From Candidatus Bathyarchaeota archaeon (GTDB taxonomy: Archaea > Thermoproteota > Bathyarchaeia > Bathyarchaeales > Bathyarchaeaceae), in assembly GCA_020344435.1 (NCBI GenBank), contig CP070826.1, forward strand, positions 892,630 through 915,482: 22,853 bases of DNA. Direction: 5' to 3'. Position 1 is the first letter of the stretch, and each line of letters starts with the position of its first letter. A program made the translations under genes and the position numbers. Below the pieces are notes generated by a model, which saw only the letters and a program-made list of their open reading frames with translations, had not been told where the DNA came from and did not search any database. Shown in pieces: positions 8,001-16,211 of this stretch.

Positions 8001-8213
8001 TCACCTGATCTTCTTAGCTTCTCTCTCCGTCTCGCGAAGCATGAGGATATCGTTTGTCCGTACTGGGCCCTTCACGTTTCTTGTTATTATGCGCCCCTTG
8101 TCTCGCCCCTCGAGAACCCTAACCCGAACCTGTGTTATCTCGCCTGTGATTCCCGTTCGTCCAATGATTTGAATAACCTGTGCTGCGGTTAACTCCTCTT
8201 CCTCTCTGCTCAT
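8001..8213 (-). CDS. rps28e: 30S ribosomal protein S28e
   Basis: A 70-residue small-subunit ribosomal protein with an OB-like fold. The central GRTGITGEITQVRVRVLEG segment and the GRIITRNVKGPVRTNDIL segment, with an acidic-basic end LRETEREAKKIR, are diagnostic of S28e. The ATG overlaps the end of L7Ae by four bases, indicating translational coupling. Full length, no anomalies. Confidence 0.97.
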   Translation of the reverse strand: MSREEEELTAAQVIQIIGRTGITGEITQVRVRVLEGRDKGRIITRNVKGPVRTNDILMLRETEREAKKIR

Positions 8214-8590
8214 TTGTTACCCTTCTTCAACCCCTCAACACGCATGGAGATTTCCTTCACCAGTGACGCTGCATCACCAAGCTCGGTTATGCAGGCCGAA
8301 GCAGCTGGGACATCTATTCCAGAAGATGTTCCAATTCTATTTTTGCTTGGCACAAAAACGTAGAGGATTTTTCTCTCTTCGCAGAGTAGAGGAAGATGGG
8401 CTACTACCTCTGGCGGATCAACATCTTCGGCTATAATAACTAGCTTCGCCAGAGCTCTTTCAACCGCCTTTGTTGTTTCGTTTGTCCCCCTACGAACCTG
8501 TCCAGATTGAGAGGCTATCTGGAGGGCTTCATAGGCCGCATCTGTCACTTCTTTTGGGATTTCGAATTTTATGTAGAATGGTTTTGACAT
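8210..8590 (-). CDS. rpl7ae: Ribosomal protein L7Ae (kink-turn binding; C/D and H/ACA sRNP and RNase P component)
   Basis: A 126-residue kink-turn RNA-binding protein. RRGTNETTKAVERALAKL is the RNA-contacting signature, followed by VIIAEDVDPPEVVAHLP and YVFVPSKNRIG. Besides its place in the 50S subunit, archaeal L7Ae is a core protein of box C/D and H/ACA guide RNPs and of RNase P. The ATG at 8590 is preceded by GGTGAGG at ideal spacing; an in-frame GTG at 8599 is an unlikely alternative. It is the first gene of a four-gene minus-strand operon (L7Ae, S28e, L24e, adk) with a TATA-like element about 40 bases upstream. Confidence 0.97.
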   Translation of the reverse strand: MSKPFYIKFEIPKEVTDAAYEALQIASQSGQVRRGTNETTKAVERALAKLVIIAEDVDPPEVVAHLPLLCEERKILYVFVPSKNRIGTSSGIDVPAASACITELGDAASLVKEISMRVEGLKKGNK

Positions 8591-8625
8591 GAGCCTCACC
8601 CTTTTAAGTGCACAGTTTACTACAG

Positions 8626-8640
8626 AATAACTTAAGAATG
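8626..8640 (-). promoter_or_regulatory. TATA-like promoter of the L7Ae-S28e-L24e-adk operon
   Basis: Read on the minus strand this is CATTCTTAAGTTATT, an A/T-rich element 36-50 bases upstream of the L7Ae ATG, in the only sizeable gap (142 bases) on this strand before the radical SAM gene. It predicts a start near 8606 and a leader that contains the GGTGAGG ribosome-binding site. Confidence 0.4.
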
Positions 8641-8732
8641 TTTCGACCTTTGGATTTCTGGTTCCTCATACGACCTCAACAGCATTGCTCTGCCATTTAC
8701 CTTGCGCCCTCTACATAGGAGCTGCCCGGATT

Positions 8733-10253
8733 TCACTGAGCTGACTTCGCCATTCTCTTCCATAACTTTTCGTTCTTGATGCATCCAATATCTGCTGATG
8801 TCAGTGTTCCATCGAAGTACCCATATGATCTGGCTCTGCAGCCTCCACATATGTATTTGTCCCTGCAGTTTCCGCATCCAATCGTTCTGCCACCTAGCTT
8901 ATAGCTCTCCAAGTGTTCTCTATTTCTCAACTCCTGCAGCATTCTAGTGTTGCTCCACAGTTCGTCAAAGCCTTCCTCCAAGATATTTCCAAGCACGGTT
9001 TCTCTATTCGTTGGAAAGAAAACGCATGGTTTCAGGTCTCCGTTTGGTTCAAGAGCAATGTAAAGCCTTCCAGCTCCGCATCCCCCTAAGAAACTCGCAA
9101 TGTTCTCAACGCCTCTCTTTGCGCCGTAGTGAGCTGAGACTTTGAAATCCTCTCCTATCTGTTCCGAAAGGTTCTTCACGACACTCGCGTATTGGGGGCA
9201 AGTGCTCAAGAACTGGTCGGTTCTGATATTTGTTCTTCCGGTCTCAACTTCTTCTTGCTTTGCCCTCGTGTAAAGGTTAACGGTCTTTCTCCCTATCATT
9301 TCGAGAATGGACATCCTCTCTTCGGGGGCAAGGTCGAGCTCCATGTGCTCCTTTGCTCTTCCAGTTGGTATGTAATTGAAGTTTATGAATCGGATCCCCA
9401 ACTTCTCCGCCAGCTCCATTATTATGGGTATCTCACCTTGATTCTCTCTGTGAGCCACTGCGGCAATGCAGGTGTCGAGACCAGCATCTACACAGTTCTC
9501 TATTCCCTTCATTGTCTTCTTGAAGCAGCCGGAAACCCCCCTGAAGCCTTCATGGGTCTCTTTGCTCGCTCCATCAAGGCTTATCTCAACATAGTCGACG
9601 CCTACGTCTTTGAGCTGCTTCACATTATCTCTTGTGAGCAAGGTTCCGTTTGTGGCTATGCTTATGTAGGGTATCCTCTTCTTTGCATACGCGGTTACCT
9701 CAAAGAAATCCTTTCGGAGCAGAGGCTCTCCTCCAGAAAAGGATAAAGAAGGTAGGCCGACGCCAGCAATCCTTGACAAGACGTCCAAGGTTTCGTAAGC
9801 CTGATCAGTTGTGAATTCAGACTGGCGAACTCCAGCATCCTCATAGCAGTGTTTGCACTTGAGGTTGCAGAGGTACGTGAAGTTCCAGACAATCTGGAAG
9901 GGGCCTGCGGGCGTGAACGGAATGTGTATGCCATACTTTCTTATTCCTTTCATCATTAGCGCGAAGCCTTTTAACCAAGCCTCACGATACTTCTGCCCCA
10001 GAAACATACTTCTCATAAAGTCTTTGTCTATCCTCAAGATTCTGCTACCGATCTCGTAAAACGGATCCGCGATCCTTCGACTCAAATTTCTGCAGTTTCT
10101 GCAGAGTTGAATGTCCTCACCGTGGAAACGTTTTAAGGAGTTCACAAGTAGGTCTCCATCTTGATTGCAGTCAACGTCAAACCTCTCTATGATCGCCTTC
10201 AGTATTGGGTTGATGGCTGAAAGCATTGCATTCTCTAAGGAATCTAGCTGCAT
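8733..10253 (-). CDS. Radical SAM/SPASM-domain protein of unknown specificity
   Basis: A 506-residue radical SAM enzyme. An N-terminal domain of about 115 residues carries Cys51-x2-Cys54. The radical SAM core starts at IVWNFTYLC and has the Cys129-x3-Cys133-x2-Cys136 cluster motif, GGEP at 174-177 and a SLDGAS segment near 225. The C-terminal SPASM domain has Cys392, Cys410, Cys460-x2-Cys463-x5-Cys469-x2-Cys472 and Cys491, matching a two-auxiliary-cluster pattern. Members modify peptides, assemble cofactors or mature other enzymes; the WN-T-CN-KCKHC style also recalls haem-pathway (AhbC/AhbD/NirJ-like) proteins. ATG at 10253 has GAGGG six bases upstream. It is divergent from tandem moeA genes, which hints at molybdenum/tungsten enzyme maturation, but that is inference only. 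Confidence 0.85.
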   Translation of the reverse strand: MQLDSLENAMLSAINPILKAIIERFDVDCNQDGDLLVNSLKRFHGEDIQLCRNCRNLSRRIADPFYEIGSRILRIDKDFMRSMFLGQKYREAWLKGFALMMKGIRKYGIHIPFTPAGPFQIVWNFTYLCNLKCKHCYEDAGVRQSEFTTDQAYETLDVLSRIAGVGLPSLSFSGGEPLLRKDFFEVTAYAKKRIPYISIATNGTLLTRDNVKQLKDVGVDYVEISLDGASKETHEGFRGVSGCFKKTMKGIENCVDAGLDTCIAAVAHRENQGEIPIIMELAEKLGIRFINFNYIPTGRAKEHMELDLAPEERMSILEMIGRKTVNLYTRAKQEEVETGRTNIRTDQFLSTCPQYASVVKNLSEQIGEDFKVSAHYGAKRGVENIASFLGGCGAGRLYIALEPNGDLKPCVFFPTNRETVLGNILEEGFDELWSNTRMLQELRNREHLESYKLGGRTIGCGNCRDKYICGGCRARSYGYFDGTLTSADIGCIKNEKLWKRMAKSAQ

Positions 10254-10292
10254 TAATCCCTCTACCGCAACATTATGCTATCGAAGATTTCG

Positions 10293-10301
10293 CTTTAAAA
10301 G
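10293..10301 (-). promoter_or_regulatory. TATA box of the radical SAM gene
   Basis: CTTTTAAAG on the minus strand, 40-48 bases before the ATG at 10253. It predicts a transcription start near 10271 and a leader of roughly 18 bases holding the GAGGG ribosome-binding site. Confidence 0.45.
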
Positions 10302-10324
10302 CATGTGGTCCAGCGAAATGTATG

Positions 10325-10334
10325 TTTATATTCG
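10325..10334 (+). promoter_or_regulatory. TATA box of the moeA1-moeA2 operon
   Basis: TTTATATTCG sits about 26 bases before a predicted start near 10355, just ahead of or within the strong Shine-Dalgarno AGGAGGG at 10351-10357. Together with the minus-strand TATA box at 10293-10301 it makes the 110-base gap a compact divergent promoter. Confidence 0.5.
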
Positions 10335-10367
10335 TATCTTATCTTGCTGTAGGAGGGAAAGAACTTG

Positions 10368-11597
10368 GTGCGACTTAAAGGATTTCAGAAACTGACAAGT
10401 ATCGACGACGCCCTGTCCATCTTCCTTGGGAAACTCAAACTGAAAAGACGAAAACCTGAAAAAAAACAGATTGATATGGCTCTAGGCAGAGTGACAACAG
10501 AGGATATTATAGCAGATCATGATCTGCCCGCCTTCAGCCGCTCTGCCGTAGATGGCTATGCGGTAAGAGCGCAAGACACCTTCAATGCATCGCAGCTCAA
10601 TCCAAAAGCCCTCAGATTGATAATAGATGAGAGAGTCGGCAAAGGCGAGACGATGGAGATTTGGACGGGCAATCCACTTCCCCACGGCGCTGAAGCCGTG
10701 ATTATGCTGGAGCATACAAGACGAAAAGATGATGGAATCGAAGTTTGGAACCCAGTCACCCCAGGCAAAAACATCTCTAAAAAGGGAGAAGATGTGCGTA
10801 AAGGACAGATTGCTGTGAAAGCAGGAACCAGACTGAAACCACACCACATTGGCTTACTGGCTGCCTTGGGAGTAACCAATATCGAAATCGCAAGAGAGCC
10901 TAAGGTAGCGATCCTATCAACGGGAGATGAACTTGTTGACTTAGGCCATAAGCTCAAGGCGAATCAGGTGATAGACACAAACCGACTGATCCTATCAGGC
11001 ATGTGTCATCAACTAGGCGCCACCGTCGTAGACTTAGGCATAACAAAAGACGACCATTCAGAGATTGATGCAAAGATTCGAGAGGGAATAAAGAAAGCTG
11101 ATATGCTCATCACCACTGGAGGGACAAGCGTTGGACATCACGACCTCATCTCAGCAGCTATAGACAATTTAGACTCCCCAGGCATAGTAGTGCAAGGAAT
11201 AGCCATGCGCCCAGCCATGCCAACAGCACTGGCAATCATTGAAGGCAAACCCATCATCGTGTTATCTGGAAACCCAGTGGCTGCCATGATAGGCTTCGAG
11301 GTCTTCGCTCGAAGGCTCATCCTAGAGCTAATGGGAATCAAAAGAGAACCAAGACCCATGCTCAGAGCGAGGTTGACCCGAAAGGTTCCCTCGGTACTGG
11401 GGCGACGAGTCTTCCTGAGAGTTAGAGTTTCTGAAGAAGACGGAGAGTTCTTGGCTAAACCCATCAGAATCAAGGGGGCGGGTATTCTGTCCACAATGAC
11501 TGAGGCAAACGGATACGTTGTGATTCCTGAAGACCGCGAAGGACTAGACAAAGGCGAATCCGTAATCGTTCATCTTTTCGACAGGATAGGAGCGTAG
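10368..11597 (+). CDS. moeA: Molybdopterin molybdenumtransferase MoeA, copy 1
   Basis: About 409 residues. MoeA inserts molybdenum (or tungsten in many archaea) into adenylated molybdopterin. Motifs in order: RSAVDGYAVRA in the N-terminal region, TGNPLPHGAEAVIMLE, ILSTGDELV, TTGGTSVGHHDL in the MPT-binding domain, and LSGNPVAAMIGFEVF; a C-terminal beta domain follows. The start is GTG at 10368 or TTG at 10365, both after AGGAGGG. The second copy follows after four bases. Compared with copy 2 the late motif reads LSGNP rather than LPGNP. No periplasmic-binding-protein-like C-terminal domain is present. Confidence 0.95.
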   Translation: MRLKGFQKLTSIDDALSIFLGKLKLKRRKPEKKQIDMALGRVTTEDIIADHDLPAFSRSAVDGYAVRAQDTFNASQLNPKALRLIIDERVGKGETMEIWTGNPLPHGAEAVIMLEHTRRKDDGIEVWNPVTPGKNISKKGEDVRKGQIAVKAGTRLKPHHIGLLAALGVTNIEIAREPKVAILSTGDELVDLGHKLKANQVIDTNRLILSGMCHQLGATVVDLGITKDDHSEIDAKIREGIKKADMLITTGGTSVGHHDLISAAIDNLDSPGIVVQGIAMRPAMPTALAIIEGKPIIVLSGNPVAAMIGFEVFARRLILELMGIKREPRPMLRARLTRKVPSVLGRRVFLRVRVSEEDGEFLAKPIRIKGAGILSTMTEANGYVVIPEDREGLDKGESVIVHLFDRIGA

Positions 11598-11601
11598 ATA
11601 A

Positions 11602-12900
11602 ATGTTTAGAAAACTGCTTTCTCTTGACGAAGCCAAAGAGGTTTTCAAACGAAACTTTCTGCCTAAACCCGTCGGTGTTGAGTCAGTCCCCCTTTCTGAG
11701 GTGGGTAATCGTGTCCTAGCGGAAGATATCGTTGCCCCATTAGATATTCCACCTTTCACTAGGTCAATGGTTGATGGCTATGCTGTGAGAGCAGTTGACA
11801 CCTTCCATGCGGAGGAGAACGAACCCGCTACATTAGAGTTCTGTGGATATATCGCTATAGGCGAGCTCCCAACGGTCACAGTGAAAAATCACACGACTGC
11901 CGAAATAGTCACTGGAGCTCCTCTACCTAAGGGCGCCGACGCTGTCGTAATGTTAGAGTATGCCGTCCGACAGGACAACACGGTTCTTATTCATCGACCA
12001 GTCTCCGCAGGAGAAAAAGTGATGACAGCAGGTTCGGACATTCAGAAGGGCGAAACCATCCTGGAGAAAGGACAGATAAGCCATTCTAGGGAAATAGGAA
12101 CCTTGGCTGCATTAGGCATAACAGAAGTTGTTATGTACAAGCGACCGAAAGTTGCCGTCATCTCCACAGGCGCTGAAATCGTAGATTTAGGAGAACCGCT
12201 ATTACCAGGAAAGATCTATGACATAAATACATTCACTCTAAGTGCCGCAATTCGAGAATGCGGCGGAGAACCTACGAGTGTAGGAATAATACCAGATGAG
12301 ATGAGTCAACTCAAGAGGGCCCTCAAAAAGACGTTGACCATGATGGATATGGTCGTTACCTCGGGAGGAGTTTCGGTAGGACCAAAAGATCTTATTCCTC
12401 AAGTATTAAATACATTAGGCAAGCCTGGAATAATCATCTCTGGGATTGCAGTGAAGCCTGGGAAGCCAACGACTGTAGCTGTGATTGATGGAAAGCCTGT
12501 CTTCTCTCTCCCAGGCAATCCTACATCCGCCCTCTTAATGTTCTATCAGCTCGTACGCCCTCAAATACGCTGTATGACAGGGGCATATGAGAAGGCGCCT
12601 CCTATAGTAAAAGCGGTTGCTGAAAAGAGGATGTTCGCAGAGAAGGGGCGACGTACATTCGTCATGGTCAAACTCACTGGTGACAAAAACGGTCAGTTGA
12701 TTGCGTCGCCAGCCGCTTTGGGATTATCGGGTGCAATAACTACCTTGGCGAAGGCTGATGGATTTGTAGAAATAAGCGAGGATCAACAATTCATTGATGC
12801 GGGGGATGAAGCCTCCGTGTGCTTATTCAATCCAGAGATAAATCGTGAAGGAAGAAAAATAGGAGTCTCCAGTTCCTTTACTCGAAATGATCCCGCTTAG
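11602..12900 (+). CDS. moeA: Molybdopterin molybdenumtransferase MoeA, copy 2
   Basis: A 432-residue paralogue of the upstream gene with the same architecture: RSMVDGYAVRAVDTF, TGAPLPKGADAVVMLE, ISTGAEIVDLG, TSGGVSVGPKDL and SLPGNPTSALLMFYQLV. The final motif matches canonical MoeA more closely than copy 1. ATG at 11602 lies four bases after the first copy, so the two are co-transcribed. Tandem moeA pairs are frequent in archaea and may form heteromers or divide molybdenum and tungsten work; which copy does what cannot be read here. The last 23 bases overlap a convergent membrane-protein gene, and the C-terminal 20 residues look like a non-conserved tail. Confidence 0.95.
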   Translation: MFRKLLSLDEAKEVFKRNFLPKPVGVESVPLSEVGNRVLAEDIVAPLDIPPFTRSMVDGYAVRAVDTFHAEENEPATLEFCGYIAIGELPTVTVKNHTTAEIVTGAPLPKGADAVVMLEYAVRQDNTVLIHRPVSAGEKVMTAGSDIQKGETILEKGQISHSREIGTLAALGITEVVMYKRPKVAVISTGAEIVDLGEPLLPGKIYDINTFTLSAAIRECGGEPTSVGIIPDEMSQLKRALKKTLTMMDMVVTSGGVSVGPKDLIPQVLNTLGKPGIIISGIAVKPGKPTTVAVIDGKPVFSLPGNPTSALLMFYQLVRPQIRCMTGAYEKAPPIVKAVAEKRMFAEKGRRTFVMVKLTGDKNGQLIASPAALGLSGAITTLAKADGFVEISEDQQFIDAGDEASVCLFNPEINREGRKIGVSSSFTRNDPA

Positions 12901-13393
12901 CTGCAACGTATACAAATGCGAATAGCGAAATGATCACGTGGATGATTAATGCTAGGTTGAATAGTAGGGCTCCTAAGCTGGAAGAAAATGTCTGGCGATT
13001 CATTTCCACGAAGAGCACGGGTATGCTGAAGGCTGCCCCCAGAAAGAAAAGAATAGTTGTGAGCAGAACCGCCCACTTCTTCATCTGTATCAAACTATAT
13101 GCCGTGATAAGGCTTAGAAATGCCAACACTCCGATATGGGGTGGTGCTGTGAAACTTGATGCCACCAGTAGAGAAAGCATAACTCCTCCTGCAATCATAT
13201 AGAAAATCGAGAACGCAAAAACAGCTGGACTCTCAACACGAAACTTTGATTTCAGAGACGTCTTCCAACCCTTCCTAGGAGGGTTATATAATGTTAGGCA
13301 ATAAATTAGTTTCTCTAACGAAGACCTATATGTGTGCCCCTCCAATTCCATCCGACTCGGTGTTTCAATCGCAGTCGTCCAAGCCCTTTTCAT
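12878..13393 (-). CDS. Four-helix membrane protein, unknown function
   Basis: A hydrophobic protein with four predicted transmembrane segments: one around AVFAFSIFYMIAGGVMLSLL, then IGVLAFLSLITAYSLIQM, WAVLLTTILFFLGAAFSIPV, and ALLFNLALIIHVIISLFAFVY, ending in a short charged tail. About 55-70 polar residues precede the first helix. The start is uncertain: ATG at 13393 is used here; TTG at 13432 and ATG at 13351 are in frame. An A/T-rich ATTATATAA near 13287-13295 could be a promoter inside this region, in which case the protein begins just before the helices. It overlaps the 3' end of moeA2 by 23 bases. No family recognised. Confidence 0.65.
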   Translation of the reverse strand: MKRAWTTAIETPSRMELEGHTYRSSLEKLIYCLTLYNPPRKGWKTSLKSKFRVESPAVFAFSIFYMIAGGVMLSLLVASSFTAPPHIGVLAFLSLITAYSLIQMKKWAVLLTTILFFLGAAFSIPVLFVEMNRQTFSSSLGALLFNLALIIHVIISLFAFVYVAAKRDHFE

Positions 13394-13544
13394 CAATCTG
13401 ATAGTCACGTCACGAAGGAAAATATCGTACAATTCGCTTCAGCCTTTTTTCATCTCCATGATATCTGCAAAAATCTTGCAAAGTCTCTCCAATCGGATAG
13501 CTTTTTAGCGTGTTAAATGCATATTAAGCGGGACACGAGGAACG

Positions 13545-16211
13545 ATGAAGAGACGACTAGATGAGTTTTTTCCTGCCCCAGAGACTGTAGAAAAGAGGGA
13601 GGAGCTGCCCCCACTTCAGAAGAGCTCATCTGGAGAAAACAAGCCCCGTTTTCCTAAGCTTCTAGCACCCAAGAATCTGCCAACTTCACATTTCGTGTCC
13701 GCCACTTATGATGGCCATAAAGGTCTTGTTTGCATAAAATTGTATGAGCCGAAGTCTGAGAGAATCTTCCTTTGGTACGACATAACAGGTCATATGCCCT
13801 ACTGCCTGACAAATCTGCCAATCAGTGAGCTGAAGAAGATAGATCGCCTTATCTCACACCCGAGACTTGACCATTTCGAGACGATCCAGAAGTACAATCC
13901 GCTGCAAGATCGACAAGTCACCTTAACAAAGGTTGTGGGAAAAGACCCATTGGCAATCGGTGGTCGTGCAAGAGGCTGCATAAGAGACATCATACCAGAG
14001 GAGTATCCTAAGATAGGTCATACAGAAAAGAAAGTAAAGGTCTGGGAAGCAGCCATTAAATACTATCAATGCTACATTTATGATGAGCAACTGGACCCAG
14101 GCATGACCTACAAGATCGAAGATGGTAAACTAATTGAGGTCAAGCACGAGTCGTCAGAGAGGGTTGTACGCGAAATATGTGGACTATTTCAAGAAGAACC
14201 TGAAGAGTATCTGCAGAATGTGGAGATGTGGGCTAGGCTTCTGGAGTATCCAGCTCCTAGGTTCCGACGGGTCGCTCTCGACATAGAGGTCTTCTCACCC
14301 ATACCGACTCGTGTCCCTGATCCTCAGGAGGCGGCGCACCCAGTCATCTGTGCATCCCTTCTGGGAAGTGATGGAAAGAATCGGGTGCTGCTTCTGAGAA
14401 GAAGGGGTGTGAAGGAGGGCATTGGAAAACTCCCGTCTGAAACAAACATTGAATATTACGATTCGGAAGGGAAACTCATCCTCGAAATCTTCAAGGCACT
14501 CCAAGATTATCCCTTCACGATAACATTCAATGGAGACGACTTTGATCTCAAGTATTTATGGCACAGAGCACGAAAACTTGGCTTAGGTATACGGCAGAAT
14601 CCCGTAGAGGTCAGAAGAAGAGTCTGCCTATTGAAAAATAGCATCCACATAGACCTCTACAAATTCTTCTACAACAGATCTATCCAAATCTACGCGTTCA
14701 ATCAGAAGTATCGGGATGTGACGCTGGATACTGTGGGAAGAGCGATCTTAGGTCTAGAAAAGATCGAATTGGAGAAATCAATATCTGAGCTATCTTACAT
14801 GGAACTCGCCGAATACTGCTTTAAAGACGCTGAGATAACCCTTAAACTAACCATGTTTGACGACGATTTGGTCATGAAGCTGATTCTGGCGCTTACAAGG
14901 ATTAGCCGTATGCCCATCGAAGACGTCAGCAGACAGGGGGTTTCAAGATGGATCCGAAACTTTCTCTACTACGAACATCGCAGAAGAAACACATTGATCC
15001 CTGACAAAGAAGACATCCTTGCTGTCAAAGGCGCAACCGCTACAAAGGCCATTATAAAGGGCAAGAAATACAAGGGAGCAACTGTGGTTGAGCCCGTGCC
15101 AGGAGTCCACTTCAACGTCAAAGTCATGGACTTCGCAAGCCTATATCCTTCGATAATCAAGGTCCACAACCTAGGTTACCCATCCATCCGCTGCACTCAC
15201 ACTGAATGTAGAGATAATAACGTGCCTGATACGCCCCATTGGATATGCAAGAAGCGGAGAGCACTTGAAAGCTTACTGATAGGTGCCCTTAGGGACCTCC
15301 GAGTCAGATGGTATAAGCCAAAATCGAAAGATGAAACGCTGCCCAACGAGTTACGAAGCTGGTATAATGTAATACAGAGCGCACTAAAGGTCATACTCAA
15401 CGCAAGTTATGGGGTGTTTGGTGCTGAAGCATTTGACCTATACTGTCCACCAGTGGCTGAAGCGACAGCCTCTCTTGGAAGACACGTCATATCGCAAACA
15501 ATAAGCAAGACTAGAGAATTGGGAATCGAGGTTCTCTATGGAGATACCGACAGCATCTTCCTGAAAGCGCCTTCTGAAGATCAGATCAGAACTTTGGCAG
15601 GATGGTCAGAGAAGGAGCTGGAAATGGAACTGGAAGTAGACAAGATTTATAGATATTCTATCTTTAGCTCTAGAAAAAAGAACTATCTTGGAGTGTTGCC
15701 CGATGGAGACATCGATGTCAAGGGACTGACTGGAAAGAAGAGACATATTCCTGTCTTCATCAAAGGGGCTTTCGACCAAATGGAAGAGCGATTAGGCGAG
15801 GTGAAGTCTCTAACCGATTTTGACGAGGCGAAAAGAGAGATTCGAGGAATCGTCAGAGATCGATACTTAAGATTGAAGCAACGTGAATGGGGAGAGCATC
15901 CTGATAAGTTGGCTTTTCATGTTGTTCTGGGAAAGGCCCTAAGTCATTATGTGAAGACCACGCCACAACACGTGAAAGCAGCGCTTGTCCTACAGAAGGA
16001 AGGCTATGAAATCAAAGCGGGAGACCTGATAAGCTTTGTCAAAGTCGAAAAGGAACCTTATGTAAAACCTGTTCAGCTGGCTTCTAACAGCGAGATAGAT
16101 GTAGAGAAATATGTGGCCTACCTGCAGTCAACATTTGACCAAGTTCTAGACGCATTGGGATTGAACTTCAGCGAAATCATAGGACTGACAAAGCTTGAAC
16201 GCTTCATGTGA
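13545..16211 (+). CDS. polB: DNA polymerase family B, crenarchaeal PolB1-like replicative polymerase
   Basis: An 888-residue replicative DNA polymerase with proofreading. Exonuclease motifs are intact: LDIEVF (Asp246, Glu248), FNGDDFD (Asn329...Asp334) and YCFKDAE (Tyr424, Asp428). Polymerase motifs are intact: DFASLYPSI (Asp529), KVILNASYG (615-622) and YGDTDS (665-670). The N-terminal domain, with a stretch like YDGHKGLVCIKLYEPKSERIF and later TGHMPY, resembles Sulfolobus PolB1 more than euryarchaeal PolB. The extreme N-terminus reads KRRLDEFF, a possible sliding-clamp (PIP-like) peptide. ATG at 13545 has GAGG at 13537-13540; A/T-rich promoter candidates lie at 13497-13521. No intein or split is present. 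Confidence 0.96.
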   Translation: MKRRLDEFFPAPETVEKREELPPLQKSSSGENKPRFPKLLAPKNLPTSHFVSATYDGHKGLVCIKLYEPKSERIFLWYDITGHMPYCLTNLPISELKKIDRLISHPRLDHFETIQKYNPLQDRQVTLTKVVGKDPLAIGGRARGCIRDIIPEEYPKIGHTEKKVKVWEAAIKYYQCYIYDEQLDPGMTYKIEDGKLIEVKHESSERVVREICGLFQEEPEEYLQNVEMWARLLEYPAPRFRRVALDIEVFSPIPTRVPDPQEAAHPVICASLLGSDGKNRVLLLRRRGVKEGIGKLPSETNIEYYDSEGKLILEIFKALQDYPFTITFNGDDFDLKYLWHRARKLGLGIRQNPVEVRRRVCLLKNSIHIDLYKFFYNRSIQIYAFNQKYRDVTLDTVGRAILGLEKIELEKSISELSYMELAEYCFKDAEITLKLTMFDDDLVMKLILALTRISRMPIEDVSRQGVSRWIRNFLYYEHRRRNTLIPDKEDILAVKGATATKAIIKGKKYKGATVVEPVPGVHFNVKVMDFASLYPSIIKVHNLGYPSIRCTHTECRDNNVPDTPHWICKKRRALESLLIGALRDLRVRWYKPKSKDETLPNELRSWYNVIQSALKVILNASYGVFGAEAFDLYCPPVAEATASLGRHVISQTISKTRELGIEVLYGDTDSIFLKAPSEDQIRTLAGWSEKELEMELEVDKIYRYSIFSSRKKNYLGVLPDGDIDVKGLTGKKRHIPVFIKGAFDQMEERLGEVKSLTDFDEAKREIRGIVRDRYLRLKQREWGEHPDKLAFHVVLGKALSHYVKTTPQHVKAALVLQKEGYEIKAGDLISFVKVEKEPYVKPVQLASNSEIDVEKYVAYLQSTFDQVLDALGLNFSEIIGLTKLERFM

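Noticed and set aside
8632..8877. Minus-strand frame overlapping the end of the radical SAM gene
   Set aside because: It covers the SPASM-coding region in another frame; the radical SAM frame has the conserved cysteines, so this is a shadow.
9192..9746. Long 184-codon frame antisense to the radical SAM gene
   Set aside because: It lies wholly opposite a well-supported gene and its product has no recognisable features.
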